Below, one piece after another: positions 8,499-16,853 of a DNA stretch of 63,095 nt (the first letter of the stretch is position 1; every line of letters begins with the position of its first letter). The notes under the pieces are model-generated. The model was given only the letters and a program-made list of their open reading frames with translations. It had not been told where the DNA came from and did no database searches. Origin of the DNA: Plectonema radiosum NIES-515 (GTDB lineage Bacteria > Cyanobacteriota > Cyanobacteriia > Cyanobacteriales > Nostocaceae); assembly GCF_025753815.1 (NCBI RefSeq), contig NZ_JAOWRF010000001.1, positions 1 through 63,095 of the forward strand. The letters are read 5' to 3'. The translations under genes and the position numbers were made by a program.

Positions 8499-8553
8499 TG
8501 TAGAGACGTTCAAACCGGAACGATTGTAGAGACGTTCGGTCCGAACGTCTCTA
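8499..8553. repeat. Two copies of the GTAGAGACGTTC palindrome
   Basis: The first copy is imperfect. The second, 8526-8553, is a perfect hairpin (GAGACGTTCGG/CCGAACGTCTC) followed by GGAGGGTTTTTTGG, so it could act as a terminator for the peroxiredoxin gene. Confidence 0.7.
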
Positions 8554-8605
8554 GGAGGGTTTTTTGGTAAAATGAGGGATCATATCTACCATTCTGCGGT
8601 CGTCA

Positions 8606-8637
8606 GATCCTCGACTTCGTAAAAGTTGTCGGGGATC
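8606..8637. repeat. GATCCTCGAC hairpin repeat upstream of the bicarbonate transporter
   Basis: GATCCTCGAC and GTCGGGGATC form a 10-bp stem (one G-T pair) around a 12-base loop. This matches a small hairpin common in Nostocales intergenic regions. It lies about 95 bp before the sbtA-like start, so it would be in or near its 5' leader. Confidence 0.5.
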
Positions 8638-8731
8638 TCCCAAATCGGTTGTTTAAAATTTATGCTAGTTGTCACTCCTCATGTAACAATTTATGAAGGA
8701 ATATTAATTACATAAATGAGGATTGGTGGAA

Positions 8732-9703
8732 ATGGATGTAAGTCTGATAGTGTCTAACATCTTGAATCCACCTGTATTAGCTTTCTTTTTGGGGATGTTG
8801 GCAGTTTTGCTCAAGTCGGATCTAGAAATTCCCCCACCTTTGCCGAAGCTGTTTTCACTGTATCTTTTGTTTGCGATCGGGTTTAAGGGAGGTGTGGAAT
8901 TAGTCAGAAGTGGTATTAATCAACAAGTAATTCTGACGCTTTTAGCAGCAATCTTAATGGCGTCTATTGTCCCGATTTATACATTTTTTATATTAAGGAT
9001 AAAACTTGACGCTTATAATGCGGGTGCGATCGCTGCTACTTATGGTTCCATCAGTGCTGTGACTTTTATTACTGCTGGTTCCTTCCTGACTCAACTGGGC
9101 ATTATCTATGATGGCTATATGGTTGCAGCTCTAGCTTTGATGGAATCACCAGCAATTATTGTCGGTATAGTTTTAGTGAATTTATTCGCAGCAGAACCAG
9201 GTAAAAGTGAATTTAGTTGGTCTGAAGTGCTACGAGAAGCTTGTTTAAATAGTTCAGTATTTCTACTAGTTGGCAGCCTCGTCATGGGTATATTGACAGG
9301 TGAACATGGTTGGGAAAAGTTGAAACCTTTTACCCAAGATATGTTTTACGGTGTCCTCACCTTCTTTTTACTGGATATGGGATTGCTTGCTGCTAAAAGA
9401 ATAAAAGATTTACAAAAAACAGGTATTTTTCTGATTTTATTTGCGATACTTATCCCAATTGTAAATGCTGGAATTGCTTTAGTAGTTGCCAAACTGATTG
9501 GTATGTCGCAAGGAGATGCACTGTTGTTTTCCGTGCTGTGTGCAAGCGCTTCTTACATTGCAGTTCCCGCAGCGATGCGGTTAACTGTTCCTGAGGCAAA
9601 TCCTAGTTTGTATGTTTCAACTGCCCTGGCAGTAACGTTTCCATTCAATATCATTGTCGGCATTCCTCTATATTTATATGGCATTAATATGTTTTGGAGA
9701 TGA
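8732..9703 (+). CDS. sbtA: Sodium-dependent bicarbonate transport permease (SbtA family)
   Basis: The 323-residue protein has about ten hydrophobic segments. SbtA-family landmarks include NILNPPVLAFFLGMLAVLLKSDLEIP at the start, LFAIGFKGGVEL, ATYGSISAVTFITA in the middle of each half-repeat, and SASYIAVPAAMRLTVPEANPSLY near the end. SbtA imports bicarbonate with sodium across the plasma membrane in the carbon-concentrating mechanism. ATG 8732 was chosen over an upstream TTG because GAGGA lies before it. A PII-like gene follows after 4 bp, the standard sbtA-sbtB arrangement. It could be the second SbtA-type paralogue rather than the classical one. Confidence 0.92.
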   Translation: MDVSLIVSNILNPPVLAFFLGMLAVLLKSDLEIPPPLPKLFSLYLLFAIGFKGGVELVRSGINQQVILTLLAAILMASIVPIYTFFILRIKLDAYNAGAIAATYGSISAVTFITAGSFLTQLGIIYDGYMVAALALMESPAIIVGIVLVNLFAAEPGKSEFSWSEVLREACLNSSVFLLVGSLVMGILTGEHGWEKLKPFTQDMFYGVLTFFLLDMGLLAAKRIKDLQKTGIFLILFAILIPIVNAGIALVVAKLIGMSQGDALLFSVLCASASYIAVPAAMRLTVPEANPSLYVSTALAVTFPFNIIVGIPLYLYGINMFWR

Positions 9704-9707
9704 AATT

Positions 9708-10025
9708 ATGCAGTCAGTTAAACGGATAGAAATCGTTGTCAATTACGTTGAACTTGCAAAGATTTTAGAAGCTTTAGAAAAAGCAGGTGTACCCGGTCAT
9801 ACAGTTATTCGCAACGTTGCGGGTAAAAGTAGGAGAGGAAGCTTCAGTGATGATTTGGCAATGACTATGTTAGATAATGTTTATGTTATTGCTTTCTTTC
9901 CCCCCGAAAAAATGTCTTCAGTGGCAGATTATATTAGACCTATTCTTAATAAGTTAGGGGGGACGTGTTTTATTTCCGATGCGGTAGAATTGCTAACAAC
10001 TAGATGCGTTGGTAGTGAATCTTAA
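9708..10025 (+). CDS. sbtB: PII-like regulator partner of SbtA (SbtB-like), without the C-terminal Cys pair
   Basis: The 105-residue protein starts at ATG 9708, four bases after the transporter stop, so the two are translationally linked. The pattern KRIEIVVNYVELAKILEALEKAGVPGHTVIRNVAGKSRRG is a PII-like ferredoxin fold with the T-loop near residue 40. Classical SbtB binds cyclic AMP or adenine nucleotides, blocks SbtA, and ends in a redox-sensing CxPxxC-type loop. Here the C-terminus ends TTRCVGSES with only one Cys, and the central T-loop is shorter. It probably regulates the adjacent permease but may lack redox control. Confidence 0.85.
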   Translation: MQSVKRIEIVVNYVELAKILEALEKAGVPGHTVIRNVAGKSRRGSFSDDLAMTMLDNVYVIAFFPPEKMSSVADYIRPILNKLGGTCFISDAVELLTTRCVGSES

Positions 10026-10030
10026 TTTTT

Positions 10031-10064
10031 GTAGTCAGTGCTTCAGCGCTGAAGCGCCGACTAC
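10031..10064. repeat. GTAGTCxGxGCTTCAGCGCTGAAGC palindrome
   Basis: A 34-base hairpin reads GTAGTCAGTGCTTCAGCG and its complement CGCTGAAGCGCCGACTAC, with AAAAT after it. A sister copy lies at 61867-61900 and a shorter relative at about 26828-26848. It may end the sbtA-sbtB transcript. Confidence 0.75.
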
Positions 10065-10115
10065 GAAAATAAGTGCTTGATTTTCTGAAGATTTTTGTGG
10101 TAAGATGAAACAGAC

Positions 10116-10127
10116 TGAACGGTCGGA
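10116..10127. promoter_or_regulatory. Possible TetR operator GACTGAACGGTC
   Basis: GACtGaaCgGTC is an imperfect 12-base palindrome 9-20 bases upstream of the TetR start, where a self-repressing operator is expected. The half-site GAC-G is symmetric; the central bases differ. Its position is read directly; its role is inferred. Confidence 0.45.
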
Positions 10128-10136
10128 TAAGTTTTT

Positions 10137-10730
10137 ATGTCTAAAGGTGAAGAAACCAAAGAAAAAATTCTCTCGTCAGCAGCGGAACTGTTTAATCAAC
10201 AGGGGTATGCTGGGTCGTCGATTTCTGACATCATGCGAGTGACAGGATTGCAGAAAGGGGGAATTTACAATCACTTCAAAAGCAAAGATGAGCTTGCGTT
10301 GTTGGCTTTTGATTATGCGATCGCTCAAATCAGAGAGCATTATCGAGTTGCATTGCGAAACAAACGCCATGCGATCGAACGGTTGCAAGCAATTATTGAT
10401 GTATTTCGCAGCTTTGTAGATAATCCTATCATCAAAGGAGGATGTCCGCTGTTGAATACGGCAATTGAGAGTGATGATACTCATCCTCAGTTGCGCGATC
10501 GCACTCAAATTGCGATGAATTCTTGGCAGGATATGATTTGCCTAATTATCCAAAAAGGCATAATCAAGGGTGAAATTCGCGCAGATGTTGATGCTGATGA
10601 AGTTGCAACTATCGTAATTGCAACTTTAGAAGGTGCTGTGATGATGAGTAAGCTATACGGAGATTCGATTCACATGGAAATAGTCATCAAGCATTTGAAT
10701 AATTATATTGAAACCTACTTGCAGATATAA
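10137..10730 (+). CDS. TetR family transcriptional regulator
   Basis: Residues 8-55 form the TetR helix-turn-helix: KEKILSSAAELFNQQGYAGSSISDIMRVTGLQKGGIYNHFKSKDEL. The rest is helical, with the C-terminal domain features PIIKGGCPLLNTAIESDD and AWAVIA-like EVATIVIATLEGAVMMSKLYGD, close to the YxaF/LmrA type of TetR proteins. The effector is unknown. A candidate operator lies directly before the start, and a glutathione transferase gene follows about 170 bp downstream, so it may control detoxification genes. Confidence 0.92.
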   Translation: MSKGEETKEKILSSAAELFNQQGYAGSSISDIMRVTGLQKGGIYNHFKSKDELALLAFDYAIAQIREHYRVALRNKRHAIERLQAIIDVFRSFVDNPIIKGGCPLLNTAIESDDTHPQLRDRTQIAMNSWQDMICLIIQKGIIKGEIRADVDADEVATIVIATLEGAVMMSKLYGDSIHMEIVIKHLNNYIETYLQI

Positions 10731-10772
10731 ATAACCGACGATTTGATTGTACCTAAATTTTGTTCAATATTT

Positions 10773-10829
10773 GTAGAGACGTTCCACCGGAACGTCATTT
10801 GTAGAGACGTTCCGGTGGAACGTCTCCAC
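10773..10829. repeat. Two tandem GTAGAGACGTTCC palindromes
   Basis: GTAGAGACGTTCCACCGGAACGTC is followed by GTAGAGACGTTCCGGTGGAACGTCTCCAC. The second can form a full hairpin. They separate the TetR gene from the glutathione transferase gene. Confidence 0.75.
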
Positions 10830-10901
10830 GAAGAATTATAAATTTCACAAAATATATTTTTGAAGACTGATTGTCCTCAAAACCTAACCCGCAAAATTAA
10901 A

Positions 10902-11657
10902 ATGCAACAAAAACCTTTCCGTCTGATTACAATTCCCGTCAGTCATTATTGCGAAAAAGCACGTTGGGCATTGACAAAACTAAAGCTTTCTTACGTGGAA
11001 GAAGCCCACATGCCGCCATTTTATCGACTTGCAACTAATCGTGTTGGTGGAAAATCTACTCCAGTTTTGGTAACGGAAGACGGCGTTTTTACCGATTCAA
11101 CGGATATCTTACAATACCTAAATAAACTAGTCCCTGAAAACGCCAAACTTTATCCCAGTAACCCTGAATTGCGCCGACAAGTAGAAGAACTTGAAGATTT
11201 ATTTGATGAGCAACTAGGACCAGCTATACGCTGTTGGGGTTACTTTTACACGATAAATGATTCCAAGTTGATCCAAAGTAAATGGACTCAGGGTGTTCCT
11301 TTTTTTGAAGAGGCATTATTTCCTGTAATTTATCCTTTGATGCGTCCGGTTGTTCGCAAAGCTTTTAATATCAATTCCGAGTCTGCTACACAAGCTTATG
11401 AACAAATTAACAGCATTTTTAATCAAGTAAATGAGTTGTTAGCAGATGGACGCACCTACTTAGTTGGAGATAGCTTTTCCGCCGCAGATATCACTTTTGC
11501 TGCCCTTGCTGCACCCGTTATATCGCCACCAGAACACCCGATAAAGCAGCGTCCATTGCAAGAGTTACCCGATTCGTTTGCATCAAAAATTAGTGCCTTT
11601 AGAGAAACTCCAGCGGGTGCTTATGTGTTGCGTTTGTATCGCGATAGAAACAGTTAA
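10902..11657 (+). CDS. Glutathione S-transferase family protein
   Basis: The start is taken as ATG 10902, giving 251 residues. The N-terminal thioredoxin-like domain includes PVSHYCEKARWALTKLKLSY, GGKSTPVLV with the cis-Pro, and DSTDILQYLNK for the gamma-glutamyl contact. The all-helical C-terminal domain holds FNQVNELLADGRTYLVGDSFSAADITFAALAAPV, where the N-capping SAADITFA motif is diagnostic. The Cys in HYCEKA could be catalytic, as in omega-like classes. It lies downstream of a TetR gene. A remnant of another glutathione transferase follows. Confidence 0.9.
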   Translation: MQQKPFRLITIPVSHYCEKARWALTKLKLSYVEEAHMPPFYRLATNRVGGKSTPVLVTEDGVFTDSTDILQYLNKLVPENAKLYPSNPELRRQVEELEDLFDEQLGPAIRCWGYFYTINDSKLIQSKWTQGVPFFEEALFPVIYPLMRPVVRKAFNINSESATQAYEQINSIFNQVNELLADGRTYLVGDSFSAADITFAALAAPVISPPEHPIKQRPLQELPDSFASKISAFRETPAGAYVLRLYRDRNS

Positions 11658-11685
11658 TTTTCGTTCCTTGAAATTGGAGGAATTC

Positions 11686-11748
11686 ATGATGTTGAAGTTT
11701 TACTACAATCCGCGATCGCCTAGAAATACAGCAGATTTCACTCCTTAG
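11686..11748 (+). pseudogene. N-terminal remnant of a second glutathione transferase gene
   Basis: After GGAGG at 11676-11680 the frame reads MMLKFYYNPRSP, the classical beginning of cyanobacterial glutathione transferases. It then runs into a MITE whose left end starts at 11727, and it stops at 11746-11748. Only about 13 residues are original coding sequence. The strong ribosome-binding site is intact. No continuation of the gene was found beyond the repeats. Confidence 0.65.
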
Positions 11749-11835
11749 GAAGTACACAGATAAAACCCCTCTCCTTGTAGAGACTATTCTCAGAATAGTC
11801 TCTAGGTGTATTCTCTATTGGTGCAATCTGCTGTA
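11727..11835. mobile_element. MITE with TACAGCAGATT inverted ends, copy 1
   Basis: The left end is TACAGCAGATTTCACTCC and the right end AATCTGCTGTA, an 11-bp perfect terminal inverted repeat. Inside is the palindrome TAGAGACTATTCTCAGAATAGTCTCTA. An inverted second copy lies at 46256-46366. There is no coding capacity. Confidence 0.75.
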
Positions 11836-11842
11836 TATATAG

Positions 11843-11977
11843 GGCGTTGCTGAATATTAATATGAAATTCCTAATTATTGCTAGAGACGTTCCGCCGGAA
11901 CGTCTCTACAAAGGCGGGTTTTAATGTTAGAATCATGCGTCAAAATTTCTTTCTTCATATTTCAAATCAGCAACGCC
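11843..11977. mobile_element. MITE with GGCGTTGCTGA ends and 8-bp target duplication
   Basis: The 135-bp element begins GGCGTTGCTGA and ends TCAGCAACGCC. It is flanked on both sides by ATATATAG (11835-11842 and 11978-11985), a perfect 8-bp target-site duplication. It carries a GTAGAGACGTTCC-type palindrome at 11881-11909. It has no transposase and would need one in trans. Confidence 0.85.
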
Positions 11978-12193
11978 ATATATAGAGTTATTAGCGATCG
12001 CTTGTACATTAAGCGGTTAATCTCCGATTATTTTCTCCTCAGTATCCCACTAAAGTTATCATCATGGCGACAAGTCACTACGCGCCTACGCCAACAATTT
12101 TTGGTAGAACTCTAATTTAGTACAAATGTTCTGATAAAAGCGTGTTTTAGGTGTATTTGTGAGAAATTTCCGTCATTTTTGCGGCAATAGTTC

Positions 12194-12228
12194 AAAATAT
12201 TGTTAACCTTAAGGGTTAACAATATTTT
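12194..12228. promoter_or_regulatory. 15-bp perfect inverted repeat, likely toxin-antitoxin operator
   Basis: AAAATATTGTTAACC and GGTTAACAATATTTT flank the 5-base centre TTAAG. The palindrome ends 15 bases before the toxin start. HigA-type antitoxins autoregulate by binding such palindromes over their promoter, so this is the probable operator. Confidence 0.7.
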
Positions 12229-12243
12229 TAGAAGCATGATAAA

Positions 12244-12582
12244 ATGGATATTGTATTTAAAGATGACAAATTTGAAAAAGAGTGCAATAACCAAAGGCTT
12301 CTAGAGAAAAACCAGGGTGCAGTTAGAGCCAAACGCATTCGACGACGGCTCGATGATTTACGTGCTGCTGATGTGCTTGAGGATATGCGAAATCTTCCAG
12401 GACGTTGCCACGAATTACTTTATGACCGTGCAGGTCAGTTATCGCTGGATCTGGATCACCCATATCGGCTTATATTTGAGCCAGCAAATGAATCAATACC
12501 CACCAAACCAGATGGTGGACTTGACTGGAAAAACGTGACTGCCGTTAAAATACTCGGCGTGGAGGATACCCATGAGTCATGA
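12244..12582 (+). CDS. higB: HigB-like toxin (RelE/ParE superfamily)
   Basis: The 112-residue protein has the short RelE-fold pattern: MDIVFKDDKFEKECN at the start, a helical RAKRIRRRLDDLRAADVLEDM segment, then LPGRCHELLYDRAGQLSLDLDHPYRLIFEP with the conserved HPYRL core, and VTAVKILGVEDTH. Such toxins cut mRNA at the ribosome when free of antitoxin. The gene overlaps the downstream antitoxin by 11 bp and follows a strong palindromic operator. The toxin-before-antitoxin order is typical of higBA. Confidence 0.88.
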   Translation: MDIVFKDDKFEKECNNQRLLEKNQGAVRAKRIRRRLDDLRAADVLEDMRNLPGRCHELLYDRAGQLSLDLDHPYRLIFEPANESIPTKPDGGLDWKNVTAVKILGVEDTHES

Positions 12583-13678
12583 GATCCAAAATCAGTACAC
12601 CCCAGACTACGTTTCTCCTCCAGGGGAGACTCTTCAAGAAATCCTTGAAGAGCGCGAAATGTCGCAGACAGAACTGGCGGAACGGACGGGTAGACCAAAA
12701 AAAACGATTAACGAAATCATCAATGCTAAAGCAGCAATTACTCCAGAAACAGCATTACAACTAGAGAGAGTATTAGGTATCCCAGCTACTTTTTGGAACA
12801 ACCGCGAACGACAATACCAGGAAGCTTTAGCAAGAAAAGAAGAAGAAGAACGGTTGCGTCTTGAAGTAACATGGCTCGATGATATTCCCGTCAAAGCCAT
12901 GATTAAGTATGGATGGATTCAGTACTATCAAGACAAAGTTGAGCAACTGCGGGAAGTGCTGAATTTTTTCGCCGTCGCTTCCCCTGAACAATGGAACGGA
13001 ATATGGCACAGCAGCCACGTATACTTTCGGAAATCTCAAGCATTTGAAAGTGACTTTGGTGATGTTGCCGCTTGGCTGCGTCGGGGAGAAATCGAAGCAG
13101 CTAAGATTCCTTGTGCAACCTATGATGCAAACAAATTTAGGGAGGTACTGCAACATATCCGTACTTTGAGTGTGGAATTACCAGAGATTTTCCAGCCGGA
13201 AGTGGTGCGGTTGTGTGCTGAAGTTGGTGTGGCTGTAGTTTTTGTACCGCAACTGCCTAAAACAAGAACTTGTGGAGCCACTCATTGGTTGAATCCTGAC
13301 AAAGCGTTGATTCAAATCAGCTTGCGCTACAAAACTAACGACCATCTGTGGTTTGCCTTTTTCCACGAAGCTGGTCATATTTTGCTGCATGGTAAGCGTG
13401 ATTTCTTTCTTGAGGGGAAAGACGTTGCATCTGTGGAGGATCGGGACAAGGAGCAAGAGGCAAACAAATTCGCTGAGGACATTCTTGTTCCTCCTGCTGA
13501 GTTCAAGCGATTTCTGGCATCAGGTAAACAACGGAGCAAAGCAGGTATTTTGGAGTTTGCAGCCCAAATCAGCATCGCTCCTGGAATTGTAGTTGGTAGA
13601 CTTCAACACGATGGAGTTTTACAAAAGAGTCATTGTAATGACCTGAAGCAACGATTTGAGTGGGCATTTGATGAATAA
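12572..13678 (+). CDS. higA: HigA-type antitoxin fused to an ImmA/IrrE metallopeptidase
   Basis: The 368-residue protein begins with a HigA helix-turn-helix domain: GETLQEILEEREMSQTELAERTGRPKKTINEIINAKAAITPETALQLERVLGIP (about residues 17-72). After a linking region the C-terminal half holds an ImmA/IrrE (DUF955) zinc peptidase with HEAGHILLHG around residue 265 and a downstream EQEANKFAEDILVP glutamate. The first domain should bind DNA and neutralise HigB. The peptidase could regulate by cleaving the antitoxin or a repressor. Most HigA proteins are about 100 residues, so this is a long fused variant. It starts with ATG inside the toxin gene. Confidence 0.9.
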   Translation: MSHEIQNQYTPDYVSPPGETLQEILEEREMSQTELAERTGRPKKTINEIINAKAAITPETALQLERVLGIPATFWNNRERQYQEALARKEEEERLRLEVTWLDDIPVKAMIKYGWIQYYQDKVEQLREVLNFFAVASPEQWNGIWHSSHVYFRKSQAFESDFGDVAAWLRRGEIEAAKIPCATYDANKFREVLQHIRTLSVELPEIFQPEVVRLCAEVGVAVVFVPQLPKTRTCGATHWLNPDKALIQISLRYKTNDHLWFAFFHEAGHILLHGKRDFFLEGKDVASVEDRDKEQEANKFAEDILVPPAEFKRFLASGKQRSKAGILEFAAQISIAPGIVVGRLQHDGVLQKSHCNDLKQRFEWAFDE

Positions 13679-13693
13679 CTAATTTAATTATTC

Positions 13694-13805
13694 GGCGTTG
13701 CATATTGTCGCTTGGGATTTGACAATACACGTCGATAAATTTGACATATTGTAGAGACGTTCCAACGGAACGTCTTTACGATTCATCCTAAAATTATGCA
13801 ACGCC
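13694..13805. mobile_element. MITE with GGCGTTGCATA ends, copy A, with 8-bp target duplication
   Basis: The 112-bp element has ends GGCGTTGCATA and TATGCAACGCC-type, and is flanked by AATTATTC on both sides (13686-13693 and 13806-13813). The interior includes GTCGCTTGGGATTTGACAAT and a GTAGAGACGTTCC palindrome. An inverted copy of nearly the same sequence lies at 26695-26807. Confidence 0.88.
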
Positions 13806-13999
13806 AATTATTCAATAGCTAAAAAGTATAAACATTGATCTGATTGGGAACTGAAAACAAAAAAATCTTTAGTTTAAAGGTGAGTTATACTAAAGCTTAA
13901 GCGAACTTATCTCTACTATCCTTTTCAGCCAAAATGCTTGCCCTATAAAAAATAATTTATTATTCATATACATACACTTCTAGCAATTTATCTTTAACT

Positions 14000-15331
14000 A
14001 TGGAACCGATACAAGTGATTGGAGGTGGATTAGCGGGAACAGAGGCAGCGTGGCAAATAGCGTCTGCGGGAGTACCAGTGATTTTTTGGGAAATGCGACC
14101 AAAACGCTTTAGTCCGGCACATCATACAGAACATTTAGCAGAGTTGGTGTGTAGTAATTCCTTTGGGGCAATGGCAAGCGATCGCGCTGCCGGTCTTTTG
14201 CATGAAGAATTGCGTCAACTGAATTCTATCGTCATTTCCAAAGCTGATGAACACGCCGTTCCCGCAGGTGGAGCGTTAGCTGTAGATAGAGGGCAATTTA
14301 GCCAAGATTTAACCGAAACTTTAGCTAAACATCCCTTAATTGATTTCCGTCGTGGTGAAGTACCGGCGATTCCTGAGGGAATTGTCGTCTTAGCAACAGG
14401 TCCATTAACCAGTCCCGACTTAGCGGAAGATTTGCGACGTTTTAGTGGGATGGAATATCTCAGCTTTTTTGATGCCGCTAGCCCCATTGTTGTGGGAGAA
14501 TCGATTAATCGCGATATTGCTTTTATGGCATCCCGCTACGACAAAGGTGAAGCTGCTTATCTAAATTGCCCAATGAATAAAGAGCAGTATTTGCGGTTTT
14601 GGGAAGAACTCCGCAAAGCTGAACAAACCGAATTAAAAGACTTTGACCGGGAAACTGCGAAGTTTTTCGAGGCTTGTTTGCCCATTGAAGAACAGGCAAA
14701 GCGCGGAGAAGATACCATGCGTTACGGTCCGGTGAAGCCTGTAGGATTGTCAGATAGTCGCACTGGGGAACGTCCTTACGGTGTGGTGCAGTTGCGGCAA
14801 GAAGATAAAGCCGGTCAACTTTGGAATATGGTAGGATTTCAAACAAATCTGCGTTGGGGCGAACAAAAGCGAGTATTTCAGCTAATTCCGGGTTTGGAAA
14901 ATGCCGAGTTTGTGCGTTTGGGTGTGATGCACCGCAACACCTTTATCAATGCACCCCAGTTGATGTTTGCTAACTTACAATTTAAGCAGCGTCCGACATT
15001 ATTTGCCGCTGGGCAGTTGATTGGTACTGAAGGCTATACGGCAGCATCTGCGGGTGGTTGGCTAGCGGGAACGAATGCAGCGCGGTTAGCTTTGGGTAAG
15101 GAACCGTTGACGCTACCCAATACAACGATGATGGGTGCGTTGTTTGAGTTTATTAGTTCCGCTTCCCCGAAACATTTTCAACCAATGCCGCCTAATTTTG
15201 GTATTTTACCAGTATTGGGTGAAAAAATCAAGAGTAAGCCGGAGCGTTATGGACGTTATCGCGATCGCTCTTTAGCTGATTTGGCTGATTGGAAAGCTAA
15301 TCAGTTATCGGGCATTGGGGATAGTCTTTAA
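14000..15331 (+). CDS. trmFO: Methylenetetrahydrofolate-tRNA-(uracil-5-)-methyltransferase
   Basis: TrmFO makes 5-methyluridine at position 54 of tRNA using methylene-THF and FADH2. The 443-residue protein opens with the FAD motif [16 protein letters not shown]. It contains [24 protein letters not shown], where the catalytic Cys region lies, plus [51 protein letters not shown] and [22 protein letters not shown]. The length and all landmarks match the family. The start is ATG. The gap upstream holds a MITE and no other feature. Confidence 0.97.
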   Translation: MEPIQVIGGGLAGTEAAWQIASAGVPVIFWEMRPKRFSPAHHTEHLAELVCSNSFGAMASDRAAGLLHEELRQLNSIVISKADEHAVPAGGALAVDRGQFSQDLTETLAKHPLIDFRRGEVPAIPEGIVVLATGPLTSPDLAEDLRRFSGMEYLSFFDAASPIVVGESINRDIAFMASRYDKGEAAYLNCPMNKEQYLRFWEELRKAEQTELKDFDRETAKFFEACLPIEEQAKRGEDTMRYGPVKPVGLSDSRTGERPYGVVQLRQEDKAGQLWNMVGFQTNLRWGEQKRVFQLIPGLENAEFVRLGVMHRNTFINAPQLMFANLQFKQRPTLFAAGQLIGTEGYTAASAGGWLAGTNAARLALGKEPLTLPNTTMMGALFEFISSASPKHFQPMPPNFGILPVLGEKIKSKPERYGRYRDRSLADLADWKANQLSGIGDSL

Positions 15332-15419
15332 TGGCGTTGCTCCCTTTGCGGTTGGCGATCGCATGAACAACACTAGTTACATGTCTCTTGACCAAAAAAC
15401 GAGACGCAAGCCCCTGACT

Positions 15420-15614
15420 TCAGGCATGGGGATAAGTCGGAGGCGACTTTAGTCGCTGTCCAAATTCTTCTATTAATTCACTAATGCTAATACCTCTACT
15501 GTTTGCTTCGCTTTTCATGTTTTCCCAAGTGGTAGGAGTTACCACTATTTGATGTCTTTGTTTTACCTCCATGTGTAAAACTGGGACATTTTTTAATCTT
15601 TTTTTAGTTGCCAT
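15420..15614 (-). CDS. Small ribbon-helix-helix-like protein divergent from tnpB
   Basis: The 64-residue protein starts at ATG 15614, 61 bp from the divergent tnpB start. MEVKQRHQIVVTPTTWENMKSEANSRGISISELIEEFGQRL fits a beta-strand followed by two helices, as in Arc/CopG DNA-binding proteins. Its position inside the IS suggests that it controls the shared promoter, but this is inference. An extended upstream frame to 15833 overlaps tnpB and is not believed. Confidence 0.6.
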   Translation of the reverse strand: MATKKRLKNVPVLHMEVKQRHQIVVTPTTWENMKSEANSRGISISELIEEFGQRLKSPPTYPHA

Positions 15615-15674
15615 AATTAGATATTGTGTATATACTAAAGATAGTATAGCAAAAGAAAAGGAGGTGGTGCAAGA

Positions 15675-16853
15675 GTGATGGTGCTGGAATACAAAGCTGT
15701 TGTTAAGAAAAGTCAAGCAACAGCGATAGATGAAGCTATTCGGACAAGTCAATTCGTTAGAAATAAGGTGTTGCGTTACTGGATGGATAATCGCGGTGTA
15801 GGCAAGAAAGAACTGTACCAGTACAACACTCAATTAAGGTCAGAATTCAAGTTTGTCAATGATTTAAACAGCCACGCTTGTCAAGCATCCGTTGAAAATG
15901 TAGAGCGAGCTATTAACCGTTTTTTTGATAACTGCAAGAAAAATAAGCCAGGTAAGAAAGGTTATCCACAGTTCAAAAAACATAGCCGTTCTGTCGAGTA
16001 CAAGGTATCAGGCTGGAAGCTACACCCGTCAAAGCGCCGTATCACTTTCACGGACAAGAAAGGCATCGGCGAACTTAAGCTATTAGGCAAATGGGACATT
16101 CATCAATATCCAGTTGAGCTAATTAAGCGGGTTCGGATTGTGCGTAGAGCCGATGGCTGCTATATCCAATTTTGTGTCAAAGTTGATAATCAGCAAGACG
16201 CATCCAGCACTGCCTCTGAAGTTGGCATTGATATGGGATTGGAACACTTTTATTCCGACAGCAACGGCAACCATGAAGAAAACCCGCGATATCTACGCAA
16301 AGCCGAAAAAGATATCAAGCGGGTGCAACGTAAGATTTACAAGAAAAAGAAGGGATCATCTGGCAGAAGAAAAATGCGCATAGGTTATGCCCGTAAACAT
16401 TTGAGAATAACAAGACAGAGGGATGAACATGCAAAGAGACTTGCACGTAACTTATGCCTAGCTAACGTAATGGTAGTCTTGGAAGATTTAAATGTAAAAG
16501 GCATGGTGAAAAACCATAAGCTAGCCAAGAGCATAACGGACGCTTCTTGGTATAACTTCCGTCGATGGCTCGAATACTTTGGGGAGAAGTTTGGACGGAA
16601 AATAATTGCGGTTCCCCCACACTTCACCAGTCAGGAATGCAGTAATTGCGGAGCTAAGGTACAGAAATCTCTAAGTACCCGCACTCACTCCTGTCCACAC
16701 TGCGGACATGTTGAGCAACGAGACATTAACGCCGCCAAAGTAATTTTAAGTCGTGCAAACGCTAGGGATGGGCAATCCCAAAGTAACGCTAGTGGAGATG
16801 TTCTCCCTACTTCTGTTGGTCGAAAGACACAGCATAGCAAAGAACGTCAGTGA
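15675..16853 (+). CDS. tnpB: TnpB RNA-guided nuclease of an IS200/IS605 element
   Basis: The 392-residue protein has the TnpB architecture: an N-terminal helix-turn-helix region, RuvC-I GIDMGLEHF (Asp), RuvC-II VVLEDLNVKGM (Glu), a CSNCG...CPHCG zinc ribbon near residues 320-340, and RuvC-III RDINAAKVI (Asp). All three catalytic acidic residues and four zinc Cys are present, so it appears intact. TnpB proteins cut DNA guided by an RNA from the element's right end and help keep the element in place. AGGAGGTG at 15659-15666 precedes the GTG 15675 and ATG 15678 starts. Confidence 0.95.
   Translation: MMVLEYKAVVKKSQATAIDEAIRTSQFVRNKVLRYWMDNRGVGKKELYQYNTQLRSEFKFVNDLNSHACQASVENVERAINRFFDNCKKNKPGKKGYPQFKKHSRSVEYKVSGWKLHPSKRRITFTDKKGIGELKLLGKWDIHQYPVELIKRVRIVRRADGCYIQFCVKVDNQQDASSTASEVGIDMGLEHFYSDSNGNHEENPRYLRKAEKDIKRVQRKIYKKKKGSSGRRKMRIGYARKHLRITRQRDEHAKRLARNLCLANVMVVLEDLNVKGMVKNHKLAKSITDASWYNFRRWLEYFGEKFGRKIIAVPPHFTSQECSNCGAKVQKSLSTRTHSCPHCGHVEQRDINAAKVILSRANARDGQSQSNASGDVLPTSVGRKTQHSKERQ

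Noticed and set aside
11924-12115. 63-codon frame after the MITE
   Set aside because: It begins inside the MITE and continues into AT-rich noncoding DNA.
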